A stretch of DNA of 64,000 nucleotides from Oceanirhabdus seepicola (GCF_023684385.1 NZ_JAGSOJ010000004.1:434001-498000); one strand, 5' to 3'. Counted from the stretch's first letter, positions 24,832 to 34,310 are shown. Notes: generated by a model not told the origin, from the letters alone. Program-made: numbers and translations.

Positions 24832-25053
24832 TTAATGTCTTTTCCCATTCCTTGAAAAAAATGCACCTGCTAATATAACTATCAGTACCACAAATCCTAT
24901 ACTGAATGTCAGTTTGAATATTACACCTAATAACGCTAAGATAAGTGCAATCACAAGGACAACAATGAAAACTGGTAAGGCAACTGCACCAATTATCAAG
25001 ACCAATAATGCAACCACTGCAAATACAATTAACCCAAATAATAATTCTAACAT
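24832..25053 (-). CDS. Small two-helix membrane protein
   Basis: 73 residues from the ATG at 25053 (GGAGGGG 5 bases upstream). Almost entirely hydrophobic with two or three membrane segments made of V, I, L and A, ending in SRNGKRH. The family is not recognised; similar short proteins resemble phage-shock or envelope-stress membrane peptides. Confidence 0.6.
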   Translation of the reverse strand: MLELLFGLIVFAVVALLVLIIGAVALPVFIVVLVIALILALLGVIFKLTFSIGFVVLIVILAGAFFSRNGKRH

Positions 25054-25168
25054 AATTCCCCTCCTAGATTTCTGCAATATTATTATATATTCTTCTTTCT
25101 ATAGGTTTATTATGAATCCTTTAATTCTACCAAATATTAACCGTTTTTTAATTATTTTCTAATATTTC

Positions 25169-26017
25169 TTATAACTTTATTCCCTTAGCAATAATAAACT
25201 CTCCATTATCAGCCATTGTTCTCTTCATAAAGGCCTGTTCTTCTAATTTAATTATTGTTTCCCACGCCGTACTATCAACAGCTAATTTTTCTGCAGGTTC
25301 TCGAAACGCACTTGTAAGGCAAGGACTTCCTCCTATTTGTATATTTTCAATACCAGCCTTCTTCATAACTTCTTCCAACTCTTCAGCCTCAAAAAAATGT
25401 CTAGATGGATGATTAACCATCTCGTGAACTGGTAAATCTCCTGTTTCTGCTACTTCATTTATAAACCAATAATCAGGTTGTCCAAAGAATGATACGTAAT
25501 CGAAATCAGCCTTTCCTAATTGATTCCTAATAACACCCCATTTACTATTTACACTAAGTAAAATGGTACCACCTTTTTTTGTAACCCTAGTAAGTTCATC
25601 AACAGCTTTCTGTCTATTCTCTAATAGATAGTTAAGTGGTGCTCCATAACACACAACTGTATCAAAAGTATTATCCTCAAAACTTGATAACTCTCTAAGA
25701 TCGCCTCTAACAATTTTATCTATCTTTGAAGTAAGTCCACTCTCTTTAATCTTCTCTTCTGCAATTCTTAACTGCTCATCAGATATATCAAATAATGTTA
25801 CCTCACTCCCTGCTCGTGCAATTTCTATACTAAACCTTCCTGCACCACAACCAGCATCAAGTACCTTCTTTCCCTCTCCTATATGCTCTTGTAATAATTT
25901 CATATGAAGATGAAAATTGATTCTATCATATGGAGTCAAATCTAATCTAACCCACTCTTTTTCACCATAGTTATTGTAAAAATTCCTTATAGCTTCTCCA
26001 TTGTATGTTTGTCCCAC
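25169..26017 (-). CDS. Class I SAM-dependent methyltransferase (accessory island)
   Basis: 282 residues, GTG start with GGAGGT from the shared linker (copy A). Motif I VLDAGCGAGRFSIEIARAG (about 51-69), TLFDISDEQL and VVCYGAPLNYLL identify the fold. The layout resembles the methyltransferase at 32299-33114, so the two are probably distant paralogues. It marks one end of an island of acetyltransferases, methyltransferases and hydrolases. Acceptor unknown; small-molecule or antibiotic modification is a guess from context. Confidence 0.82.
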   Translation of the reverse strand: MGQTYNGEAIRNFYNNYGEKEWVRLDLTPYDRINFHLHMKLLQEHIGEGKKVLDAGCGAGRFSIEIARAGSEVTLFDISDEQLRIAEEKIKESGLTSKIDKIVRGDLRELSSFEDNTFDTVVCYGAPLNYLLENRQKAVDELTRVTKKGGTILLSVNSKWGVIRNQLGKADFDYVSFFGQPDYWFINEVAETGDLPVHEMVNHPSRHFFEAEELEEVMKKAGIENIQIGGSPCLTSAFREPAEKLAVDSTAWETIIKLEEQAFMKRTMADNGEFIIAKGIKL

Positions 26018-26025
26018 TCTACTAC

Positions 26026-26110
26026 CTCCTATTGTTTCTAAAGACTGATTGTATCATTAATTTTGTTTTCCAATATAAGTCTGTGGACCTGACACCAAAC
26101 CAAATTATGT
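26026..26110 (-). repeat. Island linker, copy A (with 3' joint)
   Basis: Minus strand: ACATAATTTGG, then GGTGTCAGGTCCACAGACTT, then an AT-rich spacer ending TTTAGAAACAATAGGAGG, which supplies the next gene's ribosome site. Copy B (27118-27240) has the same parts; copies C and D share the AT-rich half. A short frame (MIQSVFRNNRR) ends exactly at the ribosome site. Confidence 0.7.
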
Positions 26111-27109
26111 AAGCATATACTCTTCAATAATACTCACTTTCTTGTTTGTAGCATCTAGTTCAATCTCACAGCCTATTGGTAAAGTCAACATGGGATGTGT
26201 ATGACAGCAATCGAACTCTGCGATAAATGGCAACTTTTTATCTCCCAAAACTTCTAATAATATTTCATATGGTTTTCTTCCAGTTTTACAATTATTAAAT
26301 AATTCATGTTTTCCAAGTATGATTCCTGAAACCTTATCAAATACACCATTTAATTTTAGTAAAGAAAAACTTCTTTCAATGGTTGCACAATCTTTTAATG
26401 AATCTTCTATAAATAGTATGTCTCCTTCTTTTATTTCTGGCATATATTCACTGCCCCATATACCTTGCATTGTATTTAAATTTCCACCAATTAATCTTCC
26501 ACGTACAGTTCCACCATAAACTGTAACTAATTGATTTTCTATTTGTTCTTTAGCCCTATCTTGGGTTTCCCAATCTATAAATTCTTCTGTCCAAACAGAT
26601 GGAGTTTTTAAGGTATATGGAAATTGAGTTTCTTGAACAAGCAACTCTTTAAAATATTCATATGTATAATCAACAAAGGGTGGAAACTCTCCGAATGATG
26701 CTACCAATGCTGGTCCATAATAAGGTTTAATTCCTGTTTTTGCATATATACCAAGCAAAATTGCAGTAACATCTGAATATCCTATTATTATTTTAGGATT
26801 TTTCTTAAATGCTTCATAATCTATATACGGAAGGAGTGAGTTAGAATTCATACCTCCAATAGTAGACATGATACATTTTACTTCTGAATTTCTAATAAGA
26901 GCATTTAGCTCTTCAGCTCTTTCTCTAATACTTCCAGACCTATAAAAATCACTTTTTCCTGTTAGATTCCCTTCTAATATTTTAAATCCTTTACTCTCTA
27001 AATATTTTTTTCCCCTTTTAAATCTTTTTGGACAAAAACAAGTTATTGGTGATGATGGCGAAAAGATACCAATGGTATCCCCTTGTTTTAACTTTTGTAT
27101 TTTGCTCAT
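26105..27109 (-). CDS. S66-family LD-carboxypeptidase/MccF-like peptidase
   Basis: 334 residues, the family length. The nucleophile is Ser in IIGYSDVTAIL (about 113-123). Glu lies in LFIEDSLKDCATIERSF and His in FDCCHTHPMLTLPIG, completing the Ser-Glu-His triad. S66 enzymes trim murein tetrapeptides (LdcA) or cleave microcin C7-type toxins (MccF). The accessory context and a paralogue at 27875-28912 favour a resistance/detoxification role, but recycling is possible. Confidence 0.85.
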   Translation of the reverse strand: MSKIQKLKQGDTIGIFSPSSPITCFCPKRFKRGKKYLESKGFKILEGNLTGKSDFYRSGSIRERAEELNALIRNSEVKCIMSTIGGMNSNSLLPYIDYEAFKKNPKIIIGYSDVTAILLGIYAKTGIKPYYGPALVASFGEFPPFVDYTYEYFKELLVQETQFPYTLKTPSVWTEEFIDWETQDRAKEQIENQLVTVYGGTVRGRLIGGNLNTMQGIWGSEYMPEIKEGDILFIEDSLKDCATIERSFSLLKLNGVFDKVSGIILGKHELFNNCKTGRKPYEILLEVLGDKKLPFIAEFDCCHTHPMLTLPIGCEIELDATNKKVSIIEEYMLT

Positions 27110-27117
27110 TCTTAAGC

Positions 27118-27240
27118 CCTCCTATTGTTTCTATCGAATTAATTATCTTTGATTTAATAAATTTATTTTCCAAAATAAGTCTGTGGACCTGGTACACATC
27201 CAAATTATGTATGCGCACCAGCTTTGCATACAAATTATGT
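27118..27240 (-). repeat. Island linker, copy B (with 3' joint)
   Basis: Same order as copy A: CAAATTATGT joint (here present twice, 27210-27220 and 27230-27240), AGGTCCACAGACTTATTTTGG, the AT-rich spacer with AAATCAAAGATAATTA, and TAGAAACAATAGGAGG giving the ribosome site of the S66 gene. Confidence 0.7.
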
Positions 27241-27246
27241 AAACAC

Positions 27247-27789
27247 TTAATCATTTAAATTTACTTCAACATCAATAATAGAATCCTCATTTTCATCAAT
27301 AATTTCTACAGAAATTTTGTTTACTATTGTTGAAAAACTTTCTTTAATATCACTAACATCTTTAAAAGCCTTATCTAAATCATCTCTTGAAGTAAAATTT
27401 CCCAGTGTCATATGTGGCAAGAATGTTTTATCATTTAGCCACTCAGGTTTATATGGTTCTAAAATTCCAGTATATAACTTGGAACTAAGTTTTTTTATAT
27501 CTTCAATACCTTCTTTTAAAACTAAGAATAGATACATTCCTAAAGGATTGTCCATTCTTATTATATTATCCATACTTAGTCTAAAAGAGCTTATTCCTAT
27601 AAGCTCTTTTTCTAAATGTTCTTTAAGTTCAATTGATGTAAGATTACTTTCAAATGTAAATACCAAAGTAATATGTGGTCTAACATGGTTTGCAAGTGGG
27701 TCATATTTTTCTCTTATCTCATCTATAATATTAACATTATCAAATTGTGGAAATATCATTATGGTTCTTCTCTTCACATTACAGTTCAA
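27247..27789 (-). CDS. 2'-5' RNA ligase/2H phosphoesterase-family protein (paralogue)
   Basis: 180 residues from a TTG at 27789 (GGAAGG 8 bases upstream; a GTG 9 bp earlier is too close to the ribosome site). Both 2H motifs are present: RPHITLVFTF (about 37-46) and LPHMTLGNFT (about 125-134). It is sandwiched between two S66 peptidase genes, separated from each by linker or repeat sequence. Substrate unknown. Confidence 0.8.
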   Translation of the reverse strand: MNCNVKRRTIMIFPQFDNVNIIDEIREKYDPLANHVRPHITLVFTFESNLTSIELKEHLEKELIGISSFRLSMDNIIRMDNPLGMYLFLVLKEGIEDIKKLSSKLYTGILEPYKPEWLNDKTFLPHMTLGNFTSRDDLDKAFKDVSDIKESFSTIVNKISVEIIDENEDSIIDVEVNLND

Positions 27790-27820
27790 CTTAATCACCT
27801 TCCATATTCTATAATAATAA

Positions 27821-27862
27821 ATACAATGTTTCAGCTAACTGAGACGAGTAAAATCTCTTTAT
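27821..27862. repeat. Partial copy of the multi-hairpin repeat
   Basis: TACAATGTTTCAGCTAACTG followed by AGACGAGTAAAATCTCTTTA matches the right-central part of the element at 57427-57682. Only one of its hairpins remains. Confidence 0.5.
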
Positions 27863-27874
27863 CTAAGCAGGAAG

Positions 27875-28912
27875 TTATATTACACCAGATTCAATTATAG
27901 TAAAAGTCTTTTTATCACAATCAATTTCTGCCATTGCACCATATGGTAAACATGTCATTGGCTCATTATGCCCAAATGACATATTATAAACAATAGGCAG
28001 ATCATTTAGTCCTAATTCTGATATGATCTTCATAATTGAATTCTTATATTCCTTATAATATTTTTCTTGATACGGTTTCCCGAAAATTATTGCTTTCACT
28101 CTTTGCAATATACCTTGGCTACCATAGTTTCTAAGCCAATATTTTATATAAGCTGGCTCTGGCATCTCTTCTGATGTTTCAAAGAATAGAATAGCATCTT
28201 CAAATATATCATCTGATGGCCATAGAGAAGTGCCTTTTATCATCTCCATTACTTCAATACACCCACCAATTAAATGACCTTGAGTTACACCTTTACCTTG
28301 CAAAAACTCATACCCTTGATTTTTGACCATAGCTTTTGCAACAGTGGCATTACTTTCACTCCATTCTATTCTTTCTCCAGTCCATTCCTTAGCTGCTGGT
28401 ATTAACCCGATTGGAGAAGGATCAAAGAGAGTTTTTTCTAACCATTCAGCAGTATAGTCAAACACTTTAATATTTTCTGCCAATTCCGCAAGAACAGATG
28501 CTCCGTAGAAACTTGACAAATTTGCTTTAAGACACATAAAATGGGTGATGGTTGTGTCAGAATAACCTATAAATATTTTAGGATTATTCTTTATGATATT
28601 AATATCAATATATGGTAACATTCGTATACTTTCATCACCACCGATACAGGAGAAAATTGCTTTTATAGAAGGGTCTGAAAAAGCTGCCATTAAATCTTCT
28701 GCCCGTTTTTCTGGATGATGGTATAGATAGTCCGAACCTTTTAATGTGTTTGCCATTTCCACAACTTCCAAACCAAACTGCTCTTGTAATCTCTTTTTTC
28801 CTAAATTATATCTCCAAAGTAAATCTTCGTCACCAGCCCCGCCCCATGAAAGGCTTACAGTGGCAACCTTATCCCCTGGAGTTAATCTTTGCGGTTTTAC
28901 TAATTTCATCAT
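27875..28912 (-). CDS. S66-family peptidase (MccF-like)
   Basis: 345 residues with nucleophile Ser in FIGYSDTTITHF (about 116-127), Glu in FFETSEEMPEP and His in MSFGHNEPMTCLPYG. MccF-type members of S66 hydrolyse the acyl-sulfamoyl bond of processed microcin C and similar nucleotide antibiotics. The build (WGGAGDEDLLWR near the N-terminus, long C-terminal domain) is closer to that branch than to LdcA. GAGGTGA precedes the ATG. Confidence 0.83.
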   Translation of the reverse strand: MMKLVKPQRLTPGDKVATVSLSWGGAGDEDLLWRYNLGKKRLQEQFGLEVVEMANTLKGSDYLYHHPEKRAEDLMAAFSDPSIKAIFSCIGGDESIRMLPYIDINIIKNNPKIFIGYSDTTITHFMCLKANLSSFYGASVLAELAENIKVFDYTAEWLEKTLFDPSPIGLIPAAKEWTGERIEWSESNATVAKAMVKNQGYEFLQGKGVTQGHLIGGCIEVMEMIKGTSLWPSDDIFEDAILFFETSEEMPEPAYIKYWLRNYGSQGILQRVKAIIFGKPYQEKYYKEYKNSIMKIISELGLNDLPIVYNMSFGHNEPMTCLPYGAMAEIDCDKKTFTIIESGVI

Positions 28913-28960
28913 TTATTTCACCTCATCTAATAAAAATAATCTTGCATAATATCCTATGTA

Positions 28961-29422
28961 TTAACCATTGTATATACTCAAAAATCGTTCAATAATCTTC
29001 TTATGACTTTTCACAATATTTTCAGGGAGTTCTTCAATACTTATAAAAGAAAAGTCTAAAGATTCACTTTCATCCATATTAAACTCTCCACTAAATTCAT
29101 TAGTATAGTACGCAACTGTAACTGCATAGAATTCATCACCATTAGGAACCTTTATGTAACTACCTTCACCGGAAAATATATCTATTAAATTTAACTTTCC
29201 AACTGTTAAACCTGTTTCTTCAAATACTTCTCGTTTTGCTGTATCTTCTGCAGATTCTCCAAGTTCCATTAAACCTCCAGGTATTCCCCACATTCCATAT
29301 GATGTAGTTTTTCGCTTTTGTAACAATATTCTATTCTCATCATCTATAATTATTGTCACTGCTCCCACTAAAATAAGAGGACGGTGTCCAACTATTTTTC
29401 TTAATTCCTCTACGTAACCCAT
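28961..29422 (-). CDS. Nudix hydrolase
   Basis: 153 residues. The Nudix box GGLMELGESAEDTAKREV and FEETGLTV (GX5EX7REUXEEXGU, about 49-71) is complete. Nudix enzymes hydrolyse X-linked nucleoside diphosphates; the specific substrate cannot be told. The start lies behind a short form of the island linker (TTTAGAAACAATAGGAGG). Confidence 0.88.
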   Translation of the reverse strand: MGYVEELRKIVGHRPLILVGAVTIIIDDENRILLQKRKTTSYGMWGIPGGLMELGESAEDTAKREVFEETGLTVGKLNLIDIFSGEGSYIKVPNGDEFYAVTVAYYTNEFSGEFNMDESESLDFSFISIEELPENIVKSHKKIIERFLSIYNG

Positions 29423-29426
29423 TGTT

Positions 29427-29450
29427 AACCTCCTATTGTTTCTAAAAAAT
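29427..29450 (-). repeat. Island linker, short copy E
   Basis: Minus strand TTTTTTAGAAACAATAGGAGG directly before the Nudix start; only the 3' ribosome-site end of the linker is kept. Confidence 0.5.
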
Positions 29451-29503
29451 AATATAGATAAATACAGATTATGCTCATTCCATTGAATTTATAAATTGGA
29501 TTA

Positions 29504-30247
29504 CTATATGAATTGACAAATACAAACCTCTGTCTTGTAATGAAAAGTTACTTTTCCATTTTCCTGATATTTTAAGAATAGATTGCGAAGTTCTTGAACA
29601 AATTTATCATAATTACAGTCTGATTTTGATGGTGTATAGGATACCGATGTGGCATTACAAATCACCTCTTCCTCGGTTACAGTTTGCCAATTGTCATAAT
29701 ATGTTTTTATATAGTCTTGTCCAAAAAAATCAAACTTTTCTCTATCTGGATTAAAGTATGAGTTTCCTGCCGTAGTCTTAATTTCATAACTGCGGATAAT
29801 ATTCATATATGCTTTTACAAACCCACTATCTTCCTGCAAATCATTCCATATAGTTATAACATGACTATTTTCTTTTAGAATACGTTGGAATTCTGATTTA
29901 CACAATTGTTTATCAAACCAATGAAACGCCTGTGCAATTGTAATGACATCTATACTATGATCTTTTAATTGAGTTCTTTCAGCCGGTGCACAAATATATT
30001 CAATGTTTGTATTAGTAGAACAATACTTCTTGCACTCATTAATCATTTCTGAATTGGGCTCAACAGCCAAAACTTTACAGCCTAACTGACATAACATATG
30101 AGTTAGTAATCCTGTTCCTGCCCCAATATCTGCAACTGTAGATTGCTTATCAATTCCCATCTCTTTAAGTTTACTTAGAATTTCTTCCGGATAAGTAGGT
30201 CTACCATTTGCATAGTCTTTCGCTTTATTATCAAATTCATTTTTCAT
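29504..30247 (-). CDS. Class I SAM-dependent methyltransferase
   Basis: 247 residues from the ATG at 30247 (AAAAGGATGG upstream). Motif I TVADIGAGTGLLTHML (about 38-53), AVEPNSEMI and ITIAQAFHWFD mark a Methyltransf_11-type enzyme of the group that begins with a DYANGRPTYP-like segment (here KAKDYANGRPTYPEEI), shared with trans-aconitate/biotin-type methyltransferases. Acceptor unknown. 26 bp downstream of a GNAT gene. Confidence 0.83.
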   Translation of the reverse strand: MKNEFDNKAKDYANGRPTYPEEILSKLKEMGIDKQSTVADIGAGTGLLTHMLCQLGCKVLAVEPNSEMINECKKYCSTNTNIEYICAPAERTQLKDHSIDVITIAQAFHWFDKQLCKSEFQRILKENSHVITIWNDLQEDSGFVKAYMNIIRSYEIKTTAGNSYFNPDREKFDFFGQDYIKTYYDNWQTVTEEEVICNATSVSYTPSKSDCNYDKFVQELRNLFLKYQENGKVTFHYKTEVCICQFI

Positions 30248-30273
30248 GTTAACCATCCTTTTCAAAATTCTTT

Positions 30274-30822
30274 TTATTCAGCTATTCTTGCCATTGAATA
30301 AGAATCTCTGAAAGTTCCATCTGAAAGTCTCGTAGTCATTTTATGTGTTCCTTCTATTTCAAACCCGAATTTTTTATAAAGAGCTATTCCTCTCTCATTT
30401 GTAGCATCAACTTCTAGGGTAAGTCTTGATATATTCATCTCATCTGCCCATTCAAGGATTTTCTCAAATAACTTTGTTCCTAATCCCTTTCCCCAATAAT
30501 CTTTTCTTATAGAAATACCTATTGACCCTATGTGTCTACATTTTCTCTTATCATTTCCATTTACATTAGAATTAGCTATTATTTTATTTCCTACTTTTAA
30601 ACATATAAAAACATTAAGCTGACTTTCTATCATTTTATCTAAGAAATTCCCCTGTTGTTCTTCCGTTATATTAAGCTCATCAGGATATCTTAGAAGAAAA
30701 TCAGATTCCTCATATGCACATTTACGAAATTCTAACACTTCCTTAGCATCCTCTTTTGTTGGAGTAGTTATTAGTATATCTTGACCATCAATATTTATTA
30801 TTTCCTCTTTTATCCTTGCCAC
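30274..30822 (-). CDS. GNAT-family N-acetyltransferase
   Basis: 182 residues, GTG start with a GGGGGGGG ribosome site from linker copy C. Acetyl-CoA loop in IRKDYWGKGLGTKLFEKIL (about 107-125; WGKGLG) and terminal ATNERGIALYKKFGFEIEG. The build is typical of RimI/phosphinothricin-type acetyltransferases. Substrate unknown. Confidence 0.85.
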   Translation of the reverse strand: MARIKEEIINIDGQDILITTPTKEDAKEVLEFRKCAYEESDFLLRYPDELNITEEQQGNFLDKMIESQLNVFICLKVGNKIIANSNVNGNDKRKCRHIGSIGISIRKDYWGKGLGTKLFEKILEWADEMNISRLTLEVDATNERGIALYKKFGFEIEGTHKMTTRLSDGTFRDSYSMARIAE

Positions 30823-30833
30823 TTTACCCCCCC

Positions 30834-30896
30834 CTTATTGTTTATAAAGTATAATTATATCTTTGATTTCATTGAGTTTGTTTCAAATAACTATAA
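30834..30896 (-). repeat. Island linker, copy C
   Basis: Minus strand: TTTGAAACAAACTCAATGAA, ATCAAAGATATAATTATAC, TTTATAAACAATAAGGGG. Nearly the same as copy D; the in-frame ATG here opens a five-codon frame (MKSKI). Confidence 0.65.
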
Positions 30897-31388
30897 GTTT
30901 ATCCAGTACCTACAGCATCCACCTATTATATCGGAAAGTTCCCCACCATTACTCTCGATTACTTTCCTTGAAGGAATATTATCCTCATTTACAGTTAAAA
31001 GAACCTTACTCATACCTCGTGCCTCAACCTTCTTCAATAGTTCTCTCAACATTATAACTCCATACCCCTTACCACATTCACTAGGTCTAATACAGTACCC
31101 GATGTTTCCACCATGCTTTCTCAGATTCTCATTAAGAATTGGTCTAAGCTTTATAATTCCAACTGGCTTATCATCTACATAAAACCAATACTTAGTCGAC
31201 GGAACGTATTTGGGGTCTAATCCTATTCCTTGTGACATTCTTATATTTCTTTTTAAATACCCCTCAAACTCTTCATCCTTCATATCCCATCCACTATTAC
31301 CAAATCCATTTTCTCCTGGACCAATTTCTCTAATCATATCTAGTATCTCTTGTCCATCATCTAGAGATAACTCCTTAATATAAAACAT
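30891..31388 (-). CDS. GNAT-family N-acetyltransferase
   Basis: 165 residues. GYCIRPSECGKGYGVIMLRELL (acetyl-CoA loop, CGKGYG, about 103-108) and TVNEDNIPSRKVIESNGGEL place it with YnaD/predicted-acetyltransferase GNATs. The 3' end overlaps the start of linker copy C. Substrate unknown. Confidence 0.85.
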   Translation of the reverse strand: MFYIKELSLDDGQEILDMIREIGPGENGFGNSGWDMKDEEFEGYLKRNIRMSQGIGLDPKYVPSTKYWFYVDDKPVGIIKLRPILNENLRKHGGNIGYCIRPSECGKGYGVIMLRELLKKVEARGMSKVLLTVNEDNIPSRKVIESNGGELSDIIGGCCRYWINL

Positions 31389-31412
31389 CTTTAAACCCCC
31401 TTATTATTTGTT

Positions 31413-32267
31413 TTATTTTTCAAACTCGTATTGATCATAATCACATATAGGTTCATATCCCATCTTCATATATATACTATTTGAAATAGGATTAGCTAAA
31501 TCAGTAAATAGTGCTGCAAATCTATTTCCCTCCTTAAGTATTTCTTCAGAAACAACCTTTACACATGCAGTAGCATATCCATTTCTCCTAAATTCTTTTG
31601 GAGTATATACCATTCCTACAACTTCTCCATGATCTGTTTTCTTCATTCTCATAGCAGTTGTCACTGGCTTTCCAGCTTCATCTATCCATATATATACTTT
31701 CTTATTCTTTATCAAAAACTCTGCTCTATTAAGTCTTTCCTCGCTCAGAGGATTTCCTTCAACCTTCATTCCAAAGTCGATTGTAGCATCATACATCCAT
31801 CTTGTTATTAACTCATGATACTTCATAGTTGCCATTTCAAAATGCCCATTTGGAATAGATACATCTTTAACTTTTGTTAACTCATATACTCTTAAATTCA
31901 TGGCACATTCATATTCTTTATTATATTTTTCACTGAAATACTCTATAGCTTTTTTTGAAGTCTCTTTTCTACCATTAGTACCTGGTATTGTTAAATTTTC
32001 TTTATACATTTTATCTAAAAAATATTCTAATGACTCATCATCTCTTGAATCTATAAGGAGATTATGAGGTACTGTCATAAGAGCTATAAGCTTTATTTCC
32101 CCCTCCTTCTTTACTGACCCACAATATACTTCTTCATATTCTCTGGCTCCTATAATTATGTCATTACATATTCCTAAAAATAAATTATTCTCAACTTCTT
32201 TCTCCATTAAAAAACCTTTACATTCACCCAAGAATTCTTCAACTTTTTTATAACGCTTGTATTCCAT
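31413..32267 (-). CDS. GNAT-family acetyltransferase with N-terminal domain
   Basis: 284 residues. The C-terminal third holds the GNAT core: GMVYTPKEFRRNGYATACVK (RRNGYA loop, about 215-234) and LANPISNSIYMKMGYEPICD (FR47-like end). The N-terminal 130 residues form a separate domain seen in the same class of predicted acetyltransferases. Substrate unknown. Confidence 0.82.
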   Translation of the reverse strand: MEYKRYKKVEEFLGECKGFLMEKEVENNLFLGICNDIIIGAREYEEVYCGSVKKEGEIKLIALMTVPHNLLIDSRDDESLEYFLDKMYKENLTIPGTNGRKETSKKAIEYFSEKYNKEYECAMNLRVYELTKVKDVSIPNGHFEMATMKYHELITRWMYDATIDFGMKVEGNPLSEERLNRAEFLIKNKKVYIWIDEAGKPVTTAMRMKKTDHGEVVGMVYTPKEFRRNGYATACVKVVSEEILKEGNRFAALFTDLANPISNSIYMKMGYEPICDYDQYEFEK

Positions 32268-32298
32268 TTTAAAGCCCCCATTTATTTCAATACTTCAT

Positions 32299-33114
32299 TT
32301 ATTTTCGCTTCTTTTTCCTCACAATTATAGATAAATGCTCAGTCGCATCTCTAAACTGCGGAATCTCACAAGTTTCAACTGCTCTTTGAACAAGATTATC
32401 ATAAGCTTTTCTGTTTTCCTCATACACTTTCTTAAGAGCATAATGTGTACCACTTATATATCCTTCTGCCCCTGCATATGAAATGATTTCGAGTCCTGCT
32501 TCCTCAATCTCTTTTAATGCATGTTCTGGTGTTGTAAAATACACCTCTGTGAAGCTTTCATCTTTACTATACTCACATTCAGTAAAACAATTATTTAGTA
32601 AATCCATCTTTTCAAATTCCTCAAAACACTCTGTAATCCCTGCCTTTAACACACCGTATGAATTAATATATGCTACCAATGCAACTCCATCTTCAGCTAA
32701 TTTATCTCCCATAGTTTTTAGTGTATTTATCCTATCTTCTCTACCATGCACATGATACATAGGTCCCATCATTAGTATTCCATTGTATTTCCTATCCTCT
32801 AATCTATTGATATTTATTGCACTATCACATATGTATTCTTCTGCTTTTAAACCTTCTTCATTAATGTTCTTCTCCGCTAGTTTCAACTCTTCATTAGAAA
32901 GTTCAAATAATGTAACATCATATCCCTTTTTTAACATTTCAATAGAATATCTTCCCGGTCCACATCCTATATCACATAGTTTTCCTTTCTTAGGAAAATA
33001 CTTATCAATTAAATGTAAATGACTTAAAAATTCAACCCTTGAATATGGATTGTTTAACCTCTCCCATTCCATCTGTGCATTTTCATTGTAATGCTGTTTA
33101 ACTATATCACTCAT
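32299..33114 (-). CDS. Class I SAM-dependent methyltransferase behind a leader-peptide hairpin
   Basis: 271 residues. Motif I KLCDIGCGPGRYSIEMLKKG (about 44-63), TLFELSNEEL and LMMGPMYHVHG identify the fold; it resembles the product of 25169-26017. The distinctive feature is the leader: a GTG-started six-codon frame (MRVWYL) with its own GGAGG site and an 11-bp hairpin ending 8 bases before the start codon. The same leader occurs at 36959-37040. This suggests induction by translation attenuation, a usual control for ribosome-targeting-drug resistance genes; the substrate is not known. Confidence 0.82.
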   Translation of the reverse strand: MSDIVKQHYNENAQMEWERLNNPYSRVEFLSHLHLIDKYFPKKGKLCDIGCGPGRYSIEMLKKGYDVTLFELSNEELKLAEKNINEEGLKAEEYICDSAININRLEDRKYNGILMMGPMYHVHGREDRINTLKTMGDKLAEDGVALVAYINSYGVLKAGITECFEEFEKMDLLNNCFTECEYSKDESFTEVYFTTPEHALKEIEEAGLEIISYAGAEGYISGTHYALKKVYEENRKAYDNLVQRAVETCEIPQFRDATEHLSIIVRKKKRK

Positions 33115-33121
33115 TTTTTAT

Positions 33122-33175
33122 CTTTAATGAGGAGCTTATTATAAGTACCAAACCCTCACTAAAGTTCACCTCCTT
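33122..33175 (-). promoter_or_regulatory. Leader-peptide (MRVWYL) attenuator hairpin
   Basis: Minus strand: AAGGAGGTG (33175-33167), 9-base gap from GGAGG, then a frame from GTG (33159) to TAA (33139) encoding MRVWYL. The frame's start lies in the 5' arm CTTTAGTGAGG (33164-33154), which pairs with CCTCATTAAAG (33132-33122) just ahead of the main start codon. It is homologous to the leader at 36963-37016. Confidence 0.65.
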
Positions 33176-33212
33176 TTTATATCTAATGTAGTGCAAAAGT
33201 TGAGTAAGTTAC

Positions 33213-34310
33213 TTATATAATAAAATTCTTATACTTGTATATAAGTTCATCGTCTGCATAGATTTCTCCATCTGTCATATCACAAAGCATATCCCAGTGA
33301 ATAGCTGATTTATTCTTTCCAAGGCATTCTGGAAGTGATTGTCCAAGTGCCAAGTGAACTGTGCCTCCTATTTTTTCATCAAATGACATGTTCCTAGTGA
33401 ACTTGTTTATCCCATAGTTTGTTCCTACAGCGATCTCACCAACGAATTTTGCACCTTCATCGGTTTCAATAAGAGCCTTTAGAAGCTCTTCCCCTTTTTC
33501 TGCTGTGGCCTCTATAACCTTACCCTTTTCAAACTTTAATCTAATTCCTTCAACTTCTCTTCCTCCATATATTCCTGGGAATGAGAATTTTATATGCCCT
33601 TCAACACTATCTTCAACAGGCCCTGTGAAAACCTCTCCATCAGGAAAGTTAACCTTACCATGGCAATTCACCCACTTTCTACCTTCGATAGACATACTAA
33701 TATCTGTATCTTCTGCAATTATTCTAAGTTTCTTTTTAGTATTAAGTATTTCACATATTCTGTCCTGTTCTTCCCTAACCTTAATCCATTTTCGAATCAC
33801 ATCTTCCTCATTTATAAGCGCTGCACCATATACAAAATCTTCATAATCTGAAAGTGACATTCCTGCTTCTTGGGCATTTGCACTCACAGGATAAAGAGTT
33901 CCACAATACCTCATCTCCCCTGTTCCCATTCTCCTAAAGAAAGTTTCAATTTTCTCCTTATGCCCCTCAGTCTGTAACTTCATCTTTTCTGGATTAATAT
34001 TTGAAAATACCCTTGTATTTGTTGTTCCCTTAACATTTAGAATTACATCCACTTCTTCATACATTTTTTTTTCATAAGCAAATAAATGTTTAATCTGCTC
34101 AACACTTCCATTCTTGAACAGATACTCATCTGCGTCCCTAAAACTAACATTGATTGTAGGATGAGCTCCAATTTCAATAGCCCTCCTATAAACTTCCTTC
34201 ATAAATGGGATAACTACTTCTTCTCCTTCTATAAGAATCGTTTCACCCTTCTTAAGCTCAATTGAATACTCAATTATCACATCAGCAAGTCTCTTTGCCC
34301 TTAAATCCAT
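33213..34310 (-). CDS. M29-family aminopeptidase (AmpS/PepS-like)
   Basis: 365 residues, within the usual 360-410. Metal-site motifs: AEDTDISMSIEGRKW, the GEVFTGPVEDSVEGHI segment (Glu ligand) and the C-terminal HLALGQSLPE and SAIHWDMLCDM (His/Asp ligands), with a conserved GTNYGIN. M29 enzymes are metal-dependent, soluble aminopeptidases. GGGGAG precedes the ATG. This housekeeping-like enzyme sits inside the acetyltransferase/methyltransferase island. Confidence 0.88.
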   Translation of the reverse strand: MDLRAKRLADVIIEYSIELKKGETILIEGEEVVIPFMKEVYRRAIEIGAHPTINVSFRDADEYLFKNGSVEQIKHLFAYEKKMYEEVDVILNVKGTTNTRVFSNINPEKMKLQTEGHKEKIETFFRRMGTGEMRYCGTLYPVSANAQEAGMSLSDYEDFVYGAALINEEDVIRKWIKVREEQDRICEILNTKKKLRIIAEDTDISMSIEGRKWVNCHGKVNFPDGEVFTGPVEDSVEGHIKFSFPGIYGGREVEGIRLKFEKGKVIEATAEKGEELLKALIETDEGAKFVGEIAVGTNYGINKFTRNMSFDEKIGGTVHLALGQSLPECLGKNKSAIHWDMLCDMTDGEIYADDELIYKYKNFII